Assembly: GCA_015075405.1 (NCBI GenBank)
Contig: JABTUK010000001.1
Span: 1,116,001 to 1,180,000 of the forward strand
Direction of reading: 5' to 3'
DNA length: 64,000 nt
From: Anaerolineales bacterium
GTDB lineage: Bacteria > Chloroflexota > Anaerolineae > 4572-78 > J111
The notes beneath the pieces were generated by a model. That model made no database searches. It worked only from the letters and a program-made list of their open reading frames with translations, and was not told the origin of the DNA. Numbering within the stretch: position 1 is the stretch's first letter; each line of letters starts with the position of its first letter. This document shows, one piece after another, positions 37,785 to 46,082 of this stretch. The translations under genes were made by a program, and so were the position numbers.

Positions 37785-38942
37785 ATGAAAAAGTATCTAT
37801 GGGTAGTGAGTTTAGTTCTTGTATTAGGGTTGCTTTTAAGCGCCTGCGGGGGGGCAGCCGCCCCGGAACAGCAGGCTCCAGTAGAGGGAGGCGGGGCGTC
37901 CGCTCCGGCGGAAAGCGGCGGCGAGGCCGCAGCCGCCCCCAAAGACGGCCTGGCCCCGGAGTTGAGCGTTTACAACTGGGCCGATTACATTGACGAGGCA
38001 ATCCTGACCAATTACGAAAAAGAATACGGAGTTAAAATTGTTTATGATACCTTTGCCAGCAATGAAGATTTGCTGGCCAAACTGCAAGCTGGCGCTACCG
38101 GCTACGATATAATCGTGCCCTCGGATTATATGGTGGCCCAGATGATTGAGTTGGGCCTGCTGGCCGAAATTGATCTCAACAATATTCCTAATATTAAAAA
38201 TGTTGACCCCCATAACCTGGATGCTTACTATGATCCGGGCAACAAACACTGTCTGCCCTATCAATGGGGGACTACCGGGATTGCCTATAACCAGGAAGTA
38301 TTCAAAGATAACCCGCCCGATAGTTGGGCTTTTCTCTTTGACCCTGATCAAGCTAAAAAATGGCAATCGGCTGGAGGCATCAACGTCCTCAACGATCAGC
38401 GTGAGTTGATTGGCGCGGCCTTAAAATATTTGGGTTACTCGCTCAATAGCACAGACGAAAAACAGTTGCAAGAGGCTAGGGATTTAATTTTGGCGGTGAA
38501 ACCTTATATTAAAACCTTTAATAGTGAGGATTATGAACAGAGCCTGCTCATCCCAGGCGAGGTTGTCATTTCCCATTCCTGGAGTGGTAACGCCGCCAAT
38601 GCCCAAGCAGAGACTGACGGCAAATGGGCTTACGTTATTCCCAAAGAGGGAGCCATGCGCTGGCAGGATAATATGTGTATTACTGCCAGTAGCCAAAGGA
38701 AGGCCACGGCCGAGCATTTTATCAATTATATCCTGGAGGCTAAAAACGGAGCCGCGCTGACTGAGATCACTTATTATTCCAGCCCTAACTTGGCGGCAAA
38801 AGAATTTATTTCCAAAGAATTACTGGATAATCCGGCAATCTTTCCTCCTCAAGATCAATTGGACAAGTTAGAGTGGGCCCAACCACTCGGTGAGAGCGTT
38901 TTTCTCTACGACCAGATTTGGACGGAGATCAAGAGCCAGTAG
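37785..38942 (+). CDS. potD: Polyamine-binding lipoprotein PotD, second copy
   Basis: ATG 37785 with GGAGGAG upstream. The signal ends in LSAC (Cys21). The mature domain runs colinear with the first copy (ELSVYNWADYIDEAIL, GYDIIVPSDYMVAQM, common end SVFLYDQIWTEIKSQ), but the linkers differ completely. Conserved cores with different linkers suggest an old tandem duplication, perhaps with different ligand preference. It has its own promoter. Confidence 0.92.
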   Translation: MKKYLWVVSLVLVLGLLLSACGGAAAPEQQAPVEGGGASAPAESGGEAAAAPKDGLAPELSVYNWADYIDEAILTNYEKEYGVKIVYDTFASNEDLLAKLQAGATGYDIIVPSDYMVAQMIELGLLAEIDLNNIPNIKNVDPHNLDAYYDPGNKHCLPYQWGTTGIAYNQEVFKDNPPDSWAFLFDPDQAKKWQSAGGINVLNDQRELIGAALKYLGYSLNSTDEKQLQEARDLILAVKPYIKTFNSEDYEQSLLIPGEVVISHSWSGNAANAQAETDGKWAYVIPKEGAMRWQDNMCITASSQRKATAEHFINYILEAKNGAALTEITYYSSPNLAAKEFISKELLDNPAIFPPQDQLDKLEWAQPLGESVFLYDQIWTEIKSQ

Positions 38943-38973
38943 CGGGGAGTAGGGGTAGAGGATTGTAGATGGT

Positions 38974-39020
38974 GGATAGTAGATTGAAGATAGCTATTTT
39001 CTATCTTCAATCTACTATCC
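38974..39020. repeat. Perfect 20-bp intergenic inverted repeat
   Basis: GGATAGTAGATTGAAGATAG (38974-38993) pairs exactly with 39001-39020. Similar GGATAGTAGAT words precede it. It sits between convergent genes, so it can act as a terminator; the right arm begins 2 bp before the next stop codon region. Confidence 0.8.
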
Positions 39021-39021
39021 T

Positions 39022-39993
39022 CTATTCTTCGTCTATGGGTTTGCCCAAAATTGTCCGCTCGAACCAGGCCCAGGTGCGCCGGAAGGGGTTAGAGCGGGTG
39101 CGCTCGGCAAAATCTTCTACTGCTTCATCGGCCTCCACTTCTTCACCCCCATAATCGCGTTCCAATTTGGTCCAATGTCGCAGCACCCAGACCACCAAAT
39201 CGGCTTCGGTGCGGCCTGGAAATAACGAGAGGATATCTTCCTGGTGGATTTTGGTGGCCAGGGGCAGATAAATATTGTCATACCAGTCGGCCACGGCCTC
39301 GAGCCAGGGAATGTCGGTGTCCATGTCCCAGCTTTTCCAGTGGCGGTGGAGGGCAATGGATTCCTCCAGTTCCCAATAGCCGCCCGGTTGGGTCAGAATG
39401 ATCCATTGATCGGGCCGCAGTTTATCCAATTCGGTGCTTTCCAGAAACTCCAGGTACTCTTCACGCAGAATTAAATCGTCAATATCGTCGTCCGGCTCCA
39501 AGGGGACGCGGGTGGGATACTCCCAAACATAGGCTTCGATGGTTTCTGCGCCCAACTGCCGGGCCACCGAGACCCGGTGATTGCCGTCGCGCACAAAATA
39601 GGTGTCGCTAACTTTGTAAACCTCAATCGGCGGCCAGCCGCCGGAATCGGTCAGGCTGTCAATTTTCTCCCAACGTTGGCGGCTATTGGTTTTGCGGGGC
39701 ATAAAGGTGCGGGTAAAATCCTCGTAGCGGCCCACACTGCCGACGATTTGCTCCAACGGAATTTCTTGCAGACCCAGGTAATATTTGTTACTGAGGTGCA
39801 GCCTCTCGCGCACCAGCTCAAAGGGGAGTAAATCCACCGGCTCGTAGCGGACCAGCGCCAGGGCATCCTGAATAAAAGCGGCCCGATGCGCCTGCTCAAA
39901 ATCACGGGCCACTCGCTCCTGACCTGGATCGCGCTGGCTGGCCGGATTCGCCGCCAGAGAGAGAATTTTTCGCGGTGAGCGGTCATCTTTCAT
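39022..39993 (-). CDS. ParB-like-domain protein, function unknown
   Basis: The 323-residue cytoplasmic protein has a ParB/Srx-like core: WPPIEVYKVSDTYFVRDGNHRVSVARQLG (residues about 124-152), the GxxR/NHR nucleotide-binding signature. The flanks are acidic with many Trp and Leu residues. ParB-like CTPase folds occur in many non-partition proteins, so the role is open. It converges on the potD gene and starts 180 bp from a divergent small membrane protein. Confidence 0.65.
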   Translation of the reverse strand: MKDDRSPRKILSLAANPASQRDPGQERVARDFEQAHRAAFIQDALALVRYEPVDLLPFELVRERLHLSNKYYLGLQEIPLEQIVGSVGRYEDFTRTFMPRKTNSRQRWEKIDSLTDSGGWPPIEVYKVSDTYFVRDGNHRVSVARQLGAETIEAYVWEYPTRVPLEPDDDIDDLILREEYLEFLESTELDKLRPDQWIILTQPGGYWELEESIALHRHWKSWDMDTDIPWLEAVADWYDNIYLPLATKIHQEDILSLFPGRTEADLVVWVLRHWTKLERDYGGEEVEADEAVEDFAERTRSNPFRRTWAWFERTILGKPIDEE

Positions 39994-40028
39994 GGGGTAA
40001 CTTCATTGTTGGCTGGCAACTACTCAGC

Positions 40029-40119
40029 CATGTCATTTCGACCGCAGAGGGAAATCCTCGCCTTACTTTTAGGTGTTGTGCCCAGGGGATTTCTCGACCT
40101 TCGGTCTCGAAATGACATG
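40029..40119. repeat. Dispersed TGTCATTTCGA inverted-repeat element
   Basis: Arms CATGTCATTTCGA (40029-40041) and TCGAAATGACATG (40107-40119) are perfect; inward come GGGAAATCC and GGGGATTTCTCG. It lies in a divergent gap, unlike the other copies. Confidence 0.8.
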
Positions 40120-40174
40120 AGTAGTTACGTTGGCTGAATGTATCCTGATTGACAGCCCTATTGTACCCTGAAAC

Positions 40175-40543
40175 ATGAGGCAAGGCAAGCATTTTGAAAA
40201 TGAATGGCAAGACTCGCCGGTCTTAGCCAATGAGGTAGATGGGGAAGACGAGGCCGCCGCCGCCGCCGAGCGCCGCAGATACCTGCGCGCCATTTTAAGC
40301 CGGGCAGTAGTGGTTTACTTGGTTCTTTTTATGGGGCTGGGCTTCGTCATGTCGGCGGTGGGGGTCAATCCCCTGGCCAATAATGGATTGATGCCCAAAG
40401 CTTTGCTGGTTTTTGTCGGCCTGGCCTTACTGATCGCCCTGGCCAATACCCTGACCGACCTCTTCCGCGAGCAAGGCCGCAACTGGTTGAGACTGGCCCC
40501 CATGCGAGAAGACACGCCGGCCCGCCAGAACCGAATTGAATAA
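40175..40543 (+). CDS. Small membrane protein, function unknown
   Basis: The 122-residue product has an acidic N-terminus, a run of Ala/Arg, and two hydrophobic helices (VVYLVLFMGLGFVMSAVGV and LLVFVGLALLIALANTL). I do not recognise the family. The start could be slightly downstream; no strong ribosome binding site is seen. Confidence 0.6.
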   Translation: MRQGKHFENEWQDSPVLANEVDGEDEAAAAAERRRYLRAILSRAVVVYLVLFMGLGFVMSAVGVNPLANNGLMPKALLVFVGLALLIALANTLTDLFREQGRNWLRLAPMREDTPARQNRIE

Positions 40544-40567
40544 ACTTTATCGGGGATAAGAATGGCT

Positions 40568-40630
40568 CACGGATGAACACAGATAACACGGATAAGGATA
40601 AAAATCAAGAAAAAACAGTGTTCATCCGTG
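40568..40630. repeat. Intergenic inverted repeat CACGGATGAACAC
   Basis: Perfect 13-bp arms (40568-40580 with 40618-40630) with inner iterated CACGGATAAGGATAA words. It lies between convergent genes. Confidence 0.75.
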
Positions 40631-40664
40631 TTTATCCGTGAACCAAATCAAATCAATAGTTCCG

Positions 40665-41255
40665 CTATTTCCGGCCGCCAAAGAAATTACCCGCCAGACG
40701 CAAAATGTCATCCAGGGCGCTGCCGTCGTTGTTCATATCCAGCAGATTGCCCAGCATACCCATCAGATCGGGGTTTGACTGTTGGGCGGCCTGCTGCTGT
40801 TGGCCGAGTAAAGACGCCAGGCCGCCGGCATCCAAGCCTTGCTCCTGCTGAGTTTTGCCCAGCGCGCCCATGACCAGCGGCGCGGCAATCATCAGCAGTT
40901 GCCCAATCGAACCGGCGTCCAGCCCGGTTTGTTGGGCCAACCCCGTTTGAACCAAATCCTGTTTAGGCCCTAACACGTGCCCCAGAATCCCGGCTCCGTT
41001 GGCTGCCTGCGGGTTGCTCAGAAAGCCGCTCAGATCATTAAAGATAGCCCCATCATGGTCCTGACTCAACGCCTGGTGCAGCGATTGCGCGCCTGCGGGC
41101 TGTGAGGCATTGTTGGCCATGGCCGAAATTAACAAAGGGACCGCCGCCGACAGGGCGTTTCCCGTTGTTTGCTCATCGACTCCAATTTGCTGGCTGATTT
41201 GCGACAGCCCGCCCCCAGACAACTGCTGGGTTAGCATCTGCGAGATTGCGTCCAT
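40665..41255 (-). CDS. DUF937 (YidB-like) protein
   Basis: ATG 41255 has AAAGGAG upstream. The 196-residue product is rich in Gln, Gly and Ala, with DUF937 features (MDAISQMLTQQL, NALSAAVPLLISAMA, FLSNPQAANGAGILGHVLG). The C-terminus ends in LAGNFFGGRK. DUF937 proteins are soluble and of unknown role. Confidence 0.8.
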   Translation of the reverse strand: MDAISQMLTQQLSGGGLSQISQQIGVDEQTTGNALSAAVPLLISAMANNASQPAGAQSLHQALSQDHDGAIFNDLSGFLSNPQAANGAGILGHVLGPKQDLVQTGLAQQTGLDAGSIGQLLMIAAPLVMGALGKTQQEQGLDAGGLASLLGQQQQAAQQSNPDLMGMLGNLLDMNNDGSALDDILRLAGNFFGGRK

Positions 41256-41319
41256 AATTTGTTCTCCTTTATTGAACCAGCGCCGTTCTATTTTTTTGTG
41301 ACCGAAGGAGAAAATGATA

Positions 41320-42222
41320 CTACTCTTTCTTTTCCTGCACAAACCCAAACACTTCATACATCACTTTGAGCGCCGCCAGCGAGGTCACATCAGAAATGTC
41401 CAGCGGCGGGCTGACCTCGACAATGTCCATGGCCCGGATGGGCAGTTCAGCAAAGATGAGCCGCAGAAATTCCAGGCACTCGCGGGTGGAAGGGCCGCCG
41501 TGTTCGGGGGTGCCGGTGCCGGGCGTGCAGGAAGGGTCAATCCCGTCAATATCCAGGCTCATGTAAACCGCCTCGACGCCCTTCATCTGGGCAATTACAT
41601 CTCGCGCCACCGCTTCGATGCCGCGCCGGTAGACGCTGCGAGCCGTGTGCCAGCCAATCTCCGGGTGAGCAGCGTAATAATCTAACTCCTCGGTTAAAAA
41701 GGAGCGCAGCCCGACAAAGGCCAGGTGGAACGGCGAAAAATTGGGCTGTTCCAGATTGCGGCGGGCGGTATTGGCGTGGCTCCAGGCATGGCCCTCGTGA
41801 TAATCGGCCAGGTCGGGGTGGGAGTCGAACTGAATATAACCGACCGGCCCTTGAAAGCTTTTGGCAAAGGCTTTGAACAAGGGGATACCAACGCTGTGAT
41901 CCCCGCCCAAAAAGAAGGCCAGCTTGTGCTTACCGTTGATTATTTCAGCCGCGCTGGCCTCCGTCGCCTCAAAAAAACGCTCCCAATTCAAATCAGACTC
42001 CATATCGCCGTAATCTTTGACCCGCACCTTTAAGGTTAGGCCCTCTTCAGTCACAAAAGCCAGGAAGGGCGTGATGCTGCGAATCCGCTGCGGCGCGTGG
42101 CGGGTTCCCCCGCGCCAGCTGACGGCATTATCAAAAGGAACGCCCAGTACCCCAATTTCAGCATCGTCGTCTTGGCTGACCAAACTGCTCCACAGACCCC
42201 GATTTTCGACCAGTTTTGACAT
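41320..42222 (-). CDS. Agmatinase/arginase-family ureohydrolase
   Basis: GAGGAG lies upstream of the ATG. The 300-residue product has all manganese-binding motifs: GGDHS, FDSHPDLAD and SLDIDGIDP. The family hydrolyses guanidino compounds, releasing urea (agmatine to putrescine in agmatinase; guanidinobutyrate, arginine and formiminoglutamate in relatives). It is close to the potABCD set, which fits polyamine metabolism, but the substrate is not proven by sequence. Confidence 0.88.
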   Translation of the reverse strand: MSKLVENRGLWSSLVSQDDDAEIGVLGVPFDNAVSWRGGTRHAPQRIRSITPFLAFVTEEGLTLKVRVKDYGDMESDLNWERFFEATEASAAEIINGKHKLAFFLGGDHSVGIPLFKAFAKSFQGPVGYIQFDSHPDLADYHEGHAWSHANTARRNLEQPNFSPFHLAFVGLRSFLTEELDYYAAHPEIGWHTARSVYRRGIEAVARDVIAQMKGVEAVYMSLDIDGIDPSCTPGTGTPEHGGPSTRECLEFLRLIFAELPIRAMDIVEVSPPLDISDVTSLAALKVMYEVFGFVQEKKE

Positions 42223-42742
42223 AGAAAATCTCCTCGAATATTAAGAAGGTGAATGAGTTAGCCTCAATTTGCCAGGAGATTGGAGATTCGGGCCAGTAAC
42301 CTCACAATCTCTAATCTCCAATCTCCCAAAGAAGCAAGTTGTTTAATTTGCGTTTTACTTTCCGCTTGCCCATTTCCCGACTCTCGGCTACAATGCCTAA
42401 TCAATTATGAATTGTGAATGGTTAACGGAATAAATCAATCCTCATTCACAATTGACAATTCACAATTTTATGTTCTTTCCATCTGGGCCACTGCGCCCCC
42501 TCTCCAAGTTAAGCATGCAGAGTGGCGTCTGCTTTAAAGTTTTGGCTGGGATAAGCAATTAGGGAGACCTAACGATGAAGTTAGTCTTACGCTACGCCGA
42601 CCATTTCGGTTAAATCAAAAACCCGCGCTGCCGCATGCTGCTGGTTTTGCAAATGCTGTTAAGCATGGGCCAAATCGGTTAAGGGACTTGCTGCCCGTAT
42701 CCGACACTGTCTCTCCCTTTTCGATAATAATATAACAATGAT

Positions 42743-42822
42743 GCGGAGACGCAAAAGGCGACTCTTAAGTGGGACATTTCTACCTGCCCGACTGAATTGA
42801 GGTAATGCCTCACCGTCTCCGC
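42743..42822 (+). ncRNA. Candidate structured leader RNA of unknown class
   Basis: GCGGAGACG (42743-42751) pairs perfectly with CGTCTCCGC (42814-42822). Inside, TGAGG/CCTCA (42798-42802 with 42808-42812) forms a hairpin, and AGTGGG can pair with CCCGACT with one bulge, giving a three-way-junction shape. It precedes the aminotransferase by 125 bp. I could not match it to a riboswitch class. Confidence 0.35.
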
Positions 42823-42877
42823 CAATTACTAATGAACCATAACCAGTGAGCAGTAACCAGTTATCAGTTACCAGTCT

Positions 42878-42919
42878 GATTACTGACTACTGATTACTGA
42901 CTACTGATTACTGACTACT
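42878..42919 (+). repeat. Three 14-bp direct repeats GATTACTGACTACT
   Basis: Three perfect tandem copies with degraded copies upstream (GTTATCAGTTACCAGT). A single copy of the same 14-mer occurs at 36340-36353 between potC and potD. Confidence 0.85.
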
Positions 42920-42946
42920 GGTTACTATATTCAGGAGATTCTACTT

Positions 42947-44293
42947 ATGTTAAAACGAGAAAAAGCCCAACCTATTTTTGAGCGCGCGATGAAGGTCATG
43001 GCTAAAGGCGTCAGTTCTAATTTCCGCTATTGGGGTCCCACCAGCACACCCGTTGTGGCCCGAGGCAAAGGAGCCAAAGTGTGGGATGTGGACGGCAACG
43101 AATTTATTGATTACCGGCTGGGTTGGGGCCCCATGATCTTGGGCCACGCCGATGAAAGGGTCAACGCGGCGGTACACGCCGCCATTGACCACGGCGCCAT
43201 CTTTGCCGCCGCAACCGAGATGGAAGTGATTGTGGCCGAAAAAATTTGCGCCATGGTCCCCGGCATGGAAATGCTGCGCTTCACCAACACCGGCACCGAA
43301 GCAACTATGCACTCGCTGCGGGTGGCCCGCGGCTACACCGGCCGTGAAAAATTTATCAAGTTTGAAGGCCAGTATCATGGCATGCACGATTATGTTTTGT
43401 TCAGCACTGCTTCTTCCAGTATTCATTCGTTGGGGGCGCGGCGCAGCCCGGTGGCGGTCCAGGTGGGTTCCGGTATCCCCAAAGGGATCCGCGATTATGT
43501 GATTTCGCTGCCGTTCAACGATTTTGAGGCCGTCGAGCGGGCGGTCAAAGAGCGGTACTGGGAGATTGCGGCTATCATTGTCGAGCCGGCGCTGGGCAAC
43601 AGCGCCGGCATCGAAGCCGACCCCGGTTTTTTGGCTCATCTACGCAAATTGTGCGACGAATATGGGATGGTGTTGATTTTTGACGAGGTCAAAACCGGTT
43701 TCCGCATAGCTAACGGCGGAGCGCGAGAAGCCTACGGCGTCATCTCTGATATTTCGGCCTACGCCAAGAGCCTGGGGAACGGTTATCCAGTGGCCGCTTT
43801 TGGCGGCAAGCGAGAAATCATGGAACTTATCGGCCCCGGCAGCGTGGCCCACGCCGGCACCTACGGCGGCAACGCACTGAGCATGGCTGCCGCTAACGCG
43901 GTGCTTGACATTCTGGCTGCCAGTCCCGTTCTGGCCAATCTAGCCAAACGCGGCCAGCGGCTCAAGAGCGGCCTGAGTGAAATTTTAAGCGACGCCGATA
44001 TTCCGCATCAAATGACCGGCCACCCCAACATGCCCGGCTTTTTGATCACCGAGGAGAAGATCAACGATTACCGGGGTATGGCGCGTCATAATGCGGAGAT
44101 TTACGATGCTATTTTGGGTTATCTGTATGAACACGGCGTCTGGGCTGAGATTGACGCCCGTGAGCCGTGGTTCCTGTGCGAGGCTCACGACGAAGCGTTG
44201 ATTGACGAAACCCTCAACCGCTTCCAGGATGCGGTCAAAGCGGTCAAGACCAGTTATCCCCGCCACACGGATGGCGCAGGCAATCAAGCCTGA
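42947..44293 (+). CDS. Class III PLP-dependent aminotransferase (GSA-aminomutase-like)
   Basis: The 448-residue product resembles glutamate-1-semialdehyde aminomutase: GNEFIDYRLGWGPMILGHA, RFTNTGTEATMHSLRVAR, FDEVKTGFR, and SAYAKSLGNG with the PLP-binding Lys. Heme-synthesis neighbours are absent and the C-terminal half diverges from typical HemL, so an amino-acid or polyamine transaminase is more likely. AGGAG is 9 nt upstream. Confidence 0.85.
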   Translation: MLKREKAQPIFERAMKVMAKGVSSNFRYWGPTSTPVVARGKGAKVWDVDGNEFIDYRLGWGPMILGHADERVNAAVHAAIDHGAIFAAATEMEVIVAEKICAMVPGMEMLRFTNTGTEATMHSLRVARGYTGREKFIKFEGQYHGMHDYVLFSTASSSIHSLGARRSPVAVQVGSGIPKGIRDYVISLPFNDFEAVERAVKERYWEIAAIIVEPALGNSAGIEADPGFLAHLRKLCDEYGMVLIFDEVKTGFRIANGGAREAYGVISDISAYAKSLGNGYPVAAFGGKREIMELIGPGSVAHAGTYGGNALSMAAANAVLDILAASPVLANLAKRGQRLKSGLSEILSDADIPHQMTGHPNMPGFLITEEKINDYRGMARHNAEIYDAILGYLYEHGVWAEIDAREPWFLCEAHDEALIDETLNRFQDAVKAVKTSYPRHTDGAGNQA

Positions 44294-44306
44294 TCCATCT
44301 CATAAC

Positions 44307-44448
44307 TGTCATTTCGACCTGCGCAGCGGGGAGAAATCCCTGGAGTGTTACATTTGCGCAAATTCAGAGGGGCAAAAGGCCAAATTTATCCGGCCAAACT
44401 CCAGGTACAAGTAGCCCTGGGGGATTTCTCCCTTCGGTCGAAATGACA
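44307..44448. repeat. Dispersed TGTCATTTCGA inverted-repeat element, long copy
   Basis: Arms TGTCATTTCGACC (44307-44319) and GGTCGAAATGACA (44436-44448) are perfect. The centre (about 115 bp) is longer than in other copies and has its own CTGGAG/CTCCAG pairing. It fills the gap between two convergent genes. Confidence 0.8.
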
Positions 44449-44488
44449 TGCCTGATAAAAGCTCCGCTCGGTCCACCGGGCGGAGTTT

Positions 44489-45265
44489 TTATTTACCAAA
44501 AAAACAGAGAATCCCAGCCGCCACCCCTCGCGCCAAGACCTTGGGTTTGCTTTCCAACAGGTAACGGTCATCCAGCAAAAACCCCAATTCGATAATCGCG
44601 CCGGGGGTCATGCGGTCAATTTCGCGGAAGGCGTGGTATTTGGTCATATTGTCGGTGACGCTGCTGAGGTGTTCCGGCAGGCCGGTATACGCGCCATATT
44701 CTTGATACAGGCAGGCCACCAGCTTATCTTCGGCCTCGGGAATGGCGCTGTCGGTGGCGCGGGCCACTTTGAAACCGCTGGCCCCGGCGACCATACAGCT
44801 ATCGGCGTGAATGCTAATCAGCGCGTCGGCTTGTAACCCTTGCAGCCGGTCGTCAAATTCGTCCAGCAGGACCGCCTGTACCCCGCGCCGTTCCAACAAA
44901 TCTACCACTTCCAGCGCCGTACGGTAATTGACCTCGGCTTCGGTCAGGCCGTCGGGACAAACCGCGCCGGGGTCATAGCCCCGATGCCCGGATACCACCC
45001 CGACCAGGGGCCTGAACGGGTCGCGGGTGGGCAGAGGCGCATCGGCCACGCTCACCGTTGGGGCCACGGCCGGATTTGGTAGCGCCTCGGTGGGGGCCGG
45101 CGCAGCAATTTTTATGACCGGCTTCGCCTCTGGCCCAAAAAGCCGGAAACCCATCAGCACCCCCATCAGCACCAAAACGAGAATCGCCAGCGAAAACATG
45201 GGGTGCTGGCCGCGTGAGGAGGTTCGCCGGGCTGCGGCAGCCGGTTTGGGGCGATAACTATACAT
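44489..45265 (-). CDS. N-acetylmuramoyl-L-alanine amidase (Amidase_3), membrane-anchored
   Basis: The 258-residue product has a basic N-terminus and one membrane segment (FSLAILVLVLMGVLMGFRLFG), a short linker, then an Amidase_3 domain: SGHRGYDPGAV, TEAEVNYRTA, SIHAD, and IELGF carry the zinc ligands and catalytic Glu. It cleaves the amide bond between MurNAc and the stem peptide and acts on the outer face of the membrane. Confidence 0.9.
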   Translation of the reverse strand: MYSYRPKPAAAARRTSSRGQHPMFSLAILVLVLMGVLMGFRLFGPEAKPVIKIAAPAPTEALPNPAVAPTVSVADAPLPTRDPFRPLVGVVSGHRGYDPGAVCPDGLTEAEVNYRTALEVVDLLERRGVQAVLLDEFDDRLQGLQADALISIHADSCMVAGASGFKVARATDSAIPEAEDKLVACLYQEYGAYTGLPEHLSSVTDNMTKYHAFREIDRMTPGAIIELGFLLDDRYLLESKPKVLARGVAAGILCFFGK

Positions 45266-45325
45266 AATGTAAATAATAACATAATATTCTGTTTTCGTCT
45301 ATAATTTTAGGGGAATTTCTGGAGG

Positions 45326-45748
45326 CTATTGAAGTAGGCCTAAAAATTCAACCGGCCAAAAAACACGCAAGTTGTGTTTAGCCAAGTTTTGCCGGAGTGT
45401 GCTATCATCCAGCAAATCCTGATCGGCCGTGACAATAAACTCCGCCTGCGCTGCTACAGCCGTAGCAATCACTACATTATCTTTAGGATCACGGCAATGA
45501 GGCGCATCTATAGCTGGAACTGTAAATAAGGCCCGTTGCCGGATGAGATCAACAAAGCGTCGCCCGCGCCCAAAAGGAAGAAATCGCTGTACTTTGGGCC
45601 GGGCGATAACTTCCTCCAATTCAATCAACATTTCTGAAGAAATTACCAGATCAAATTTGTGTTCACGCCAGGCAATAAATAACGGCGACCGATTTTCAGC
45701 CGCCGCCATTCTCAATAGCTGGTTCGTATCTATCACCACACGCATCAC
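45326..45748 (-). CDS. PIN-domain toxin
   Basis: The 140-residue PIN fold carries acidic residues in VVIDTNQLLR, the middle Glu of ELEEVI, DPKDNVVIATAV, and TADQDLLD. PIN toxins are Mg-dependent RNases. The start overlaps the antitoxin stop by 4 bp, the usual toxin-antitoxin layout. Confidence 0.88.
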   Translation of the reverse strand: MMRVVIDTNQLLRMAAAENRSPLFIAWREHKFDLVISSEMLIELEEVIARPKVQRFLPFGRGRRFVDLIRQRALFTVPAIDAPHCRDPKDNVVIATAVAAQAEFIVTADQDLLDDSTLRQNLAKHNLRVFWPVEFLGLLQ

Positions 45749-46029
45749 TGGCGCGCCTGTCGAACTTCGTGAACAAGAGTTACAAGATCATCATCACTCA
45801 CTGTTTCAATATCTATTTCAGCCTGTTGTTCACCAGAAAGTTGAGCAAATTCGTCGAATAAGCTCTGCCATTCCTCATGGGAAAGTCTTGCGAGATAATG
45901 TTCTTGCTCTTCTACCGAAAGGAAACGATCAGATACGACAACGATTACCTGAGCGCCTTCAGGTAAATCAACTGAGTCGGGTAGGTGAATTTGTCCATCT
46001 TTCACGATTCCGGCATAACTGCTTAACAT
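45745..46029 (-). CDS. Antitoxin partner of PIN toxin, AbrB-like N-terminus
   Basis: The 94-residue product begins with an AbrB/DUF104-like strand pattern (YAGIVKDGQIHLPDSVDLPEGAQVIVVV), probably DNA-binding, followed by an acidic helical toxin-binding tail. It precedes the toxin and overlaps it by 4 bp. It probably represses its own operon. Confidence 0.82.
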   Translation of the reverse strand: MLSSYAGIVKDGQIHLPDSVDLPEGAQVIVVVSDRFLSVEEQEHYLARLSHEEWQSLFDEFAQLSGEQQAEIDIETVSDDDLVTLVHEVRQARQ

Positions 46030-46082
46030 CGTATCCTCACTTTATCTCTGCCTCAATTATACCATAAAATCGGTGAATATCA

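Larger units (their letters stand above)
42223..42946. other. Long intergenic region with stacked repeats
   Basis: No gene is seen in these 724 bp between divergent genes. From left: a perfect 14-bp inverted repeat of GGAGATT words (42275-42288 with 42313-42326); an 11-bp inverted repeat (42410-42420 with 42443-42453); unexplained sequence; a self-complementary segment at 42743-42822; and three perfect 14-bp direct repeats at 42878-42919. Confidence 0.7.

Noticed and set aside
42743..42822. Purine riboswitch
   Set aside because: ATTTCTACC resembles the J2/3 segment, but the P2/P3 loops and the order of helices do not fit the class.
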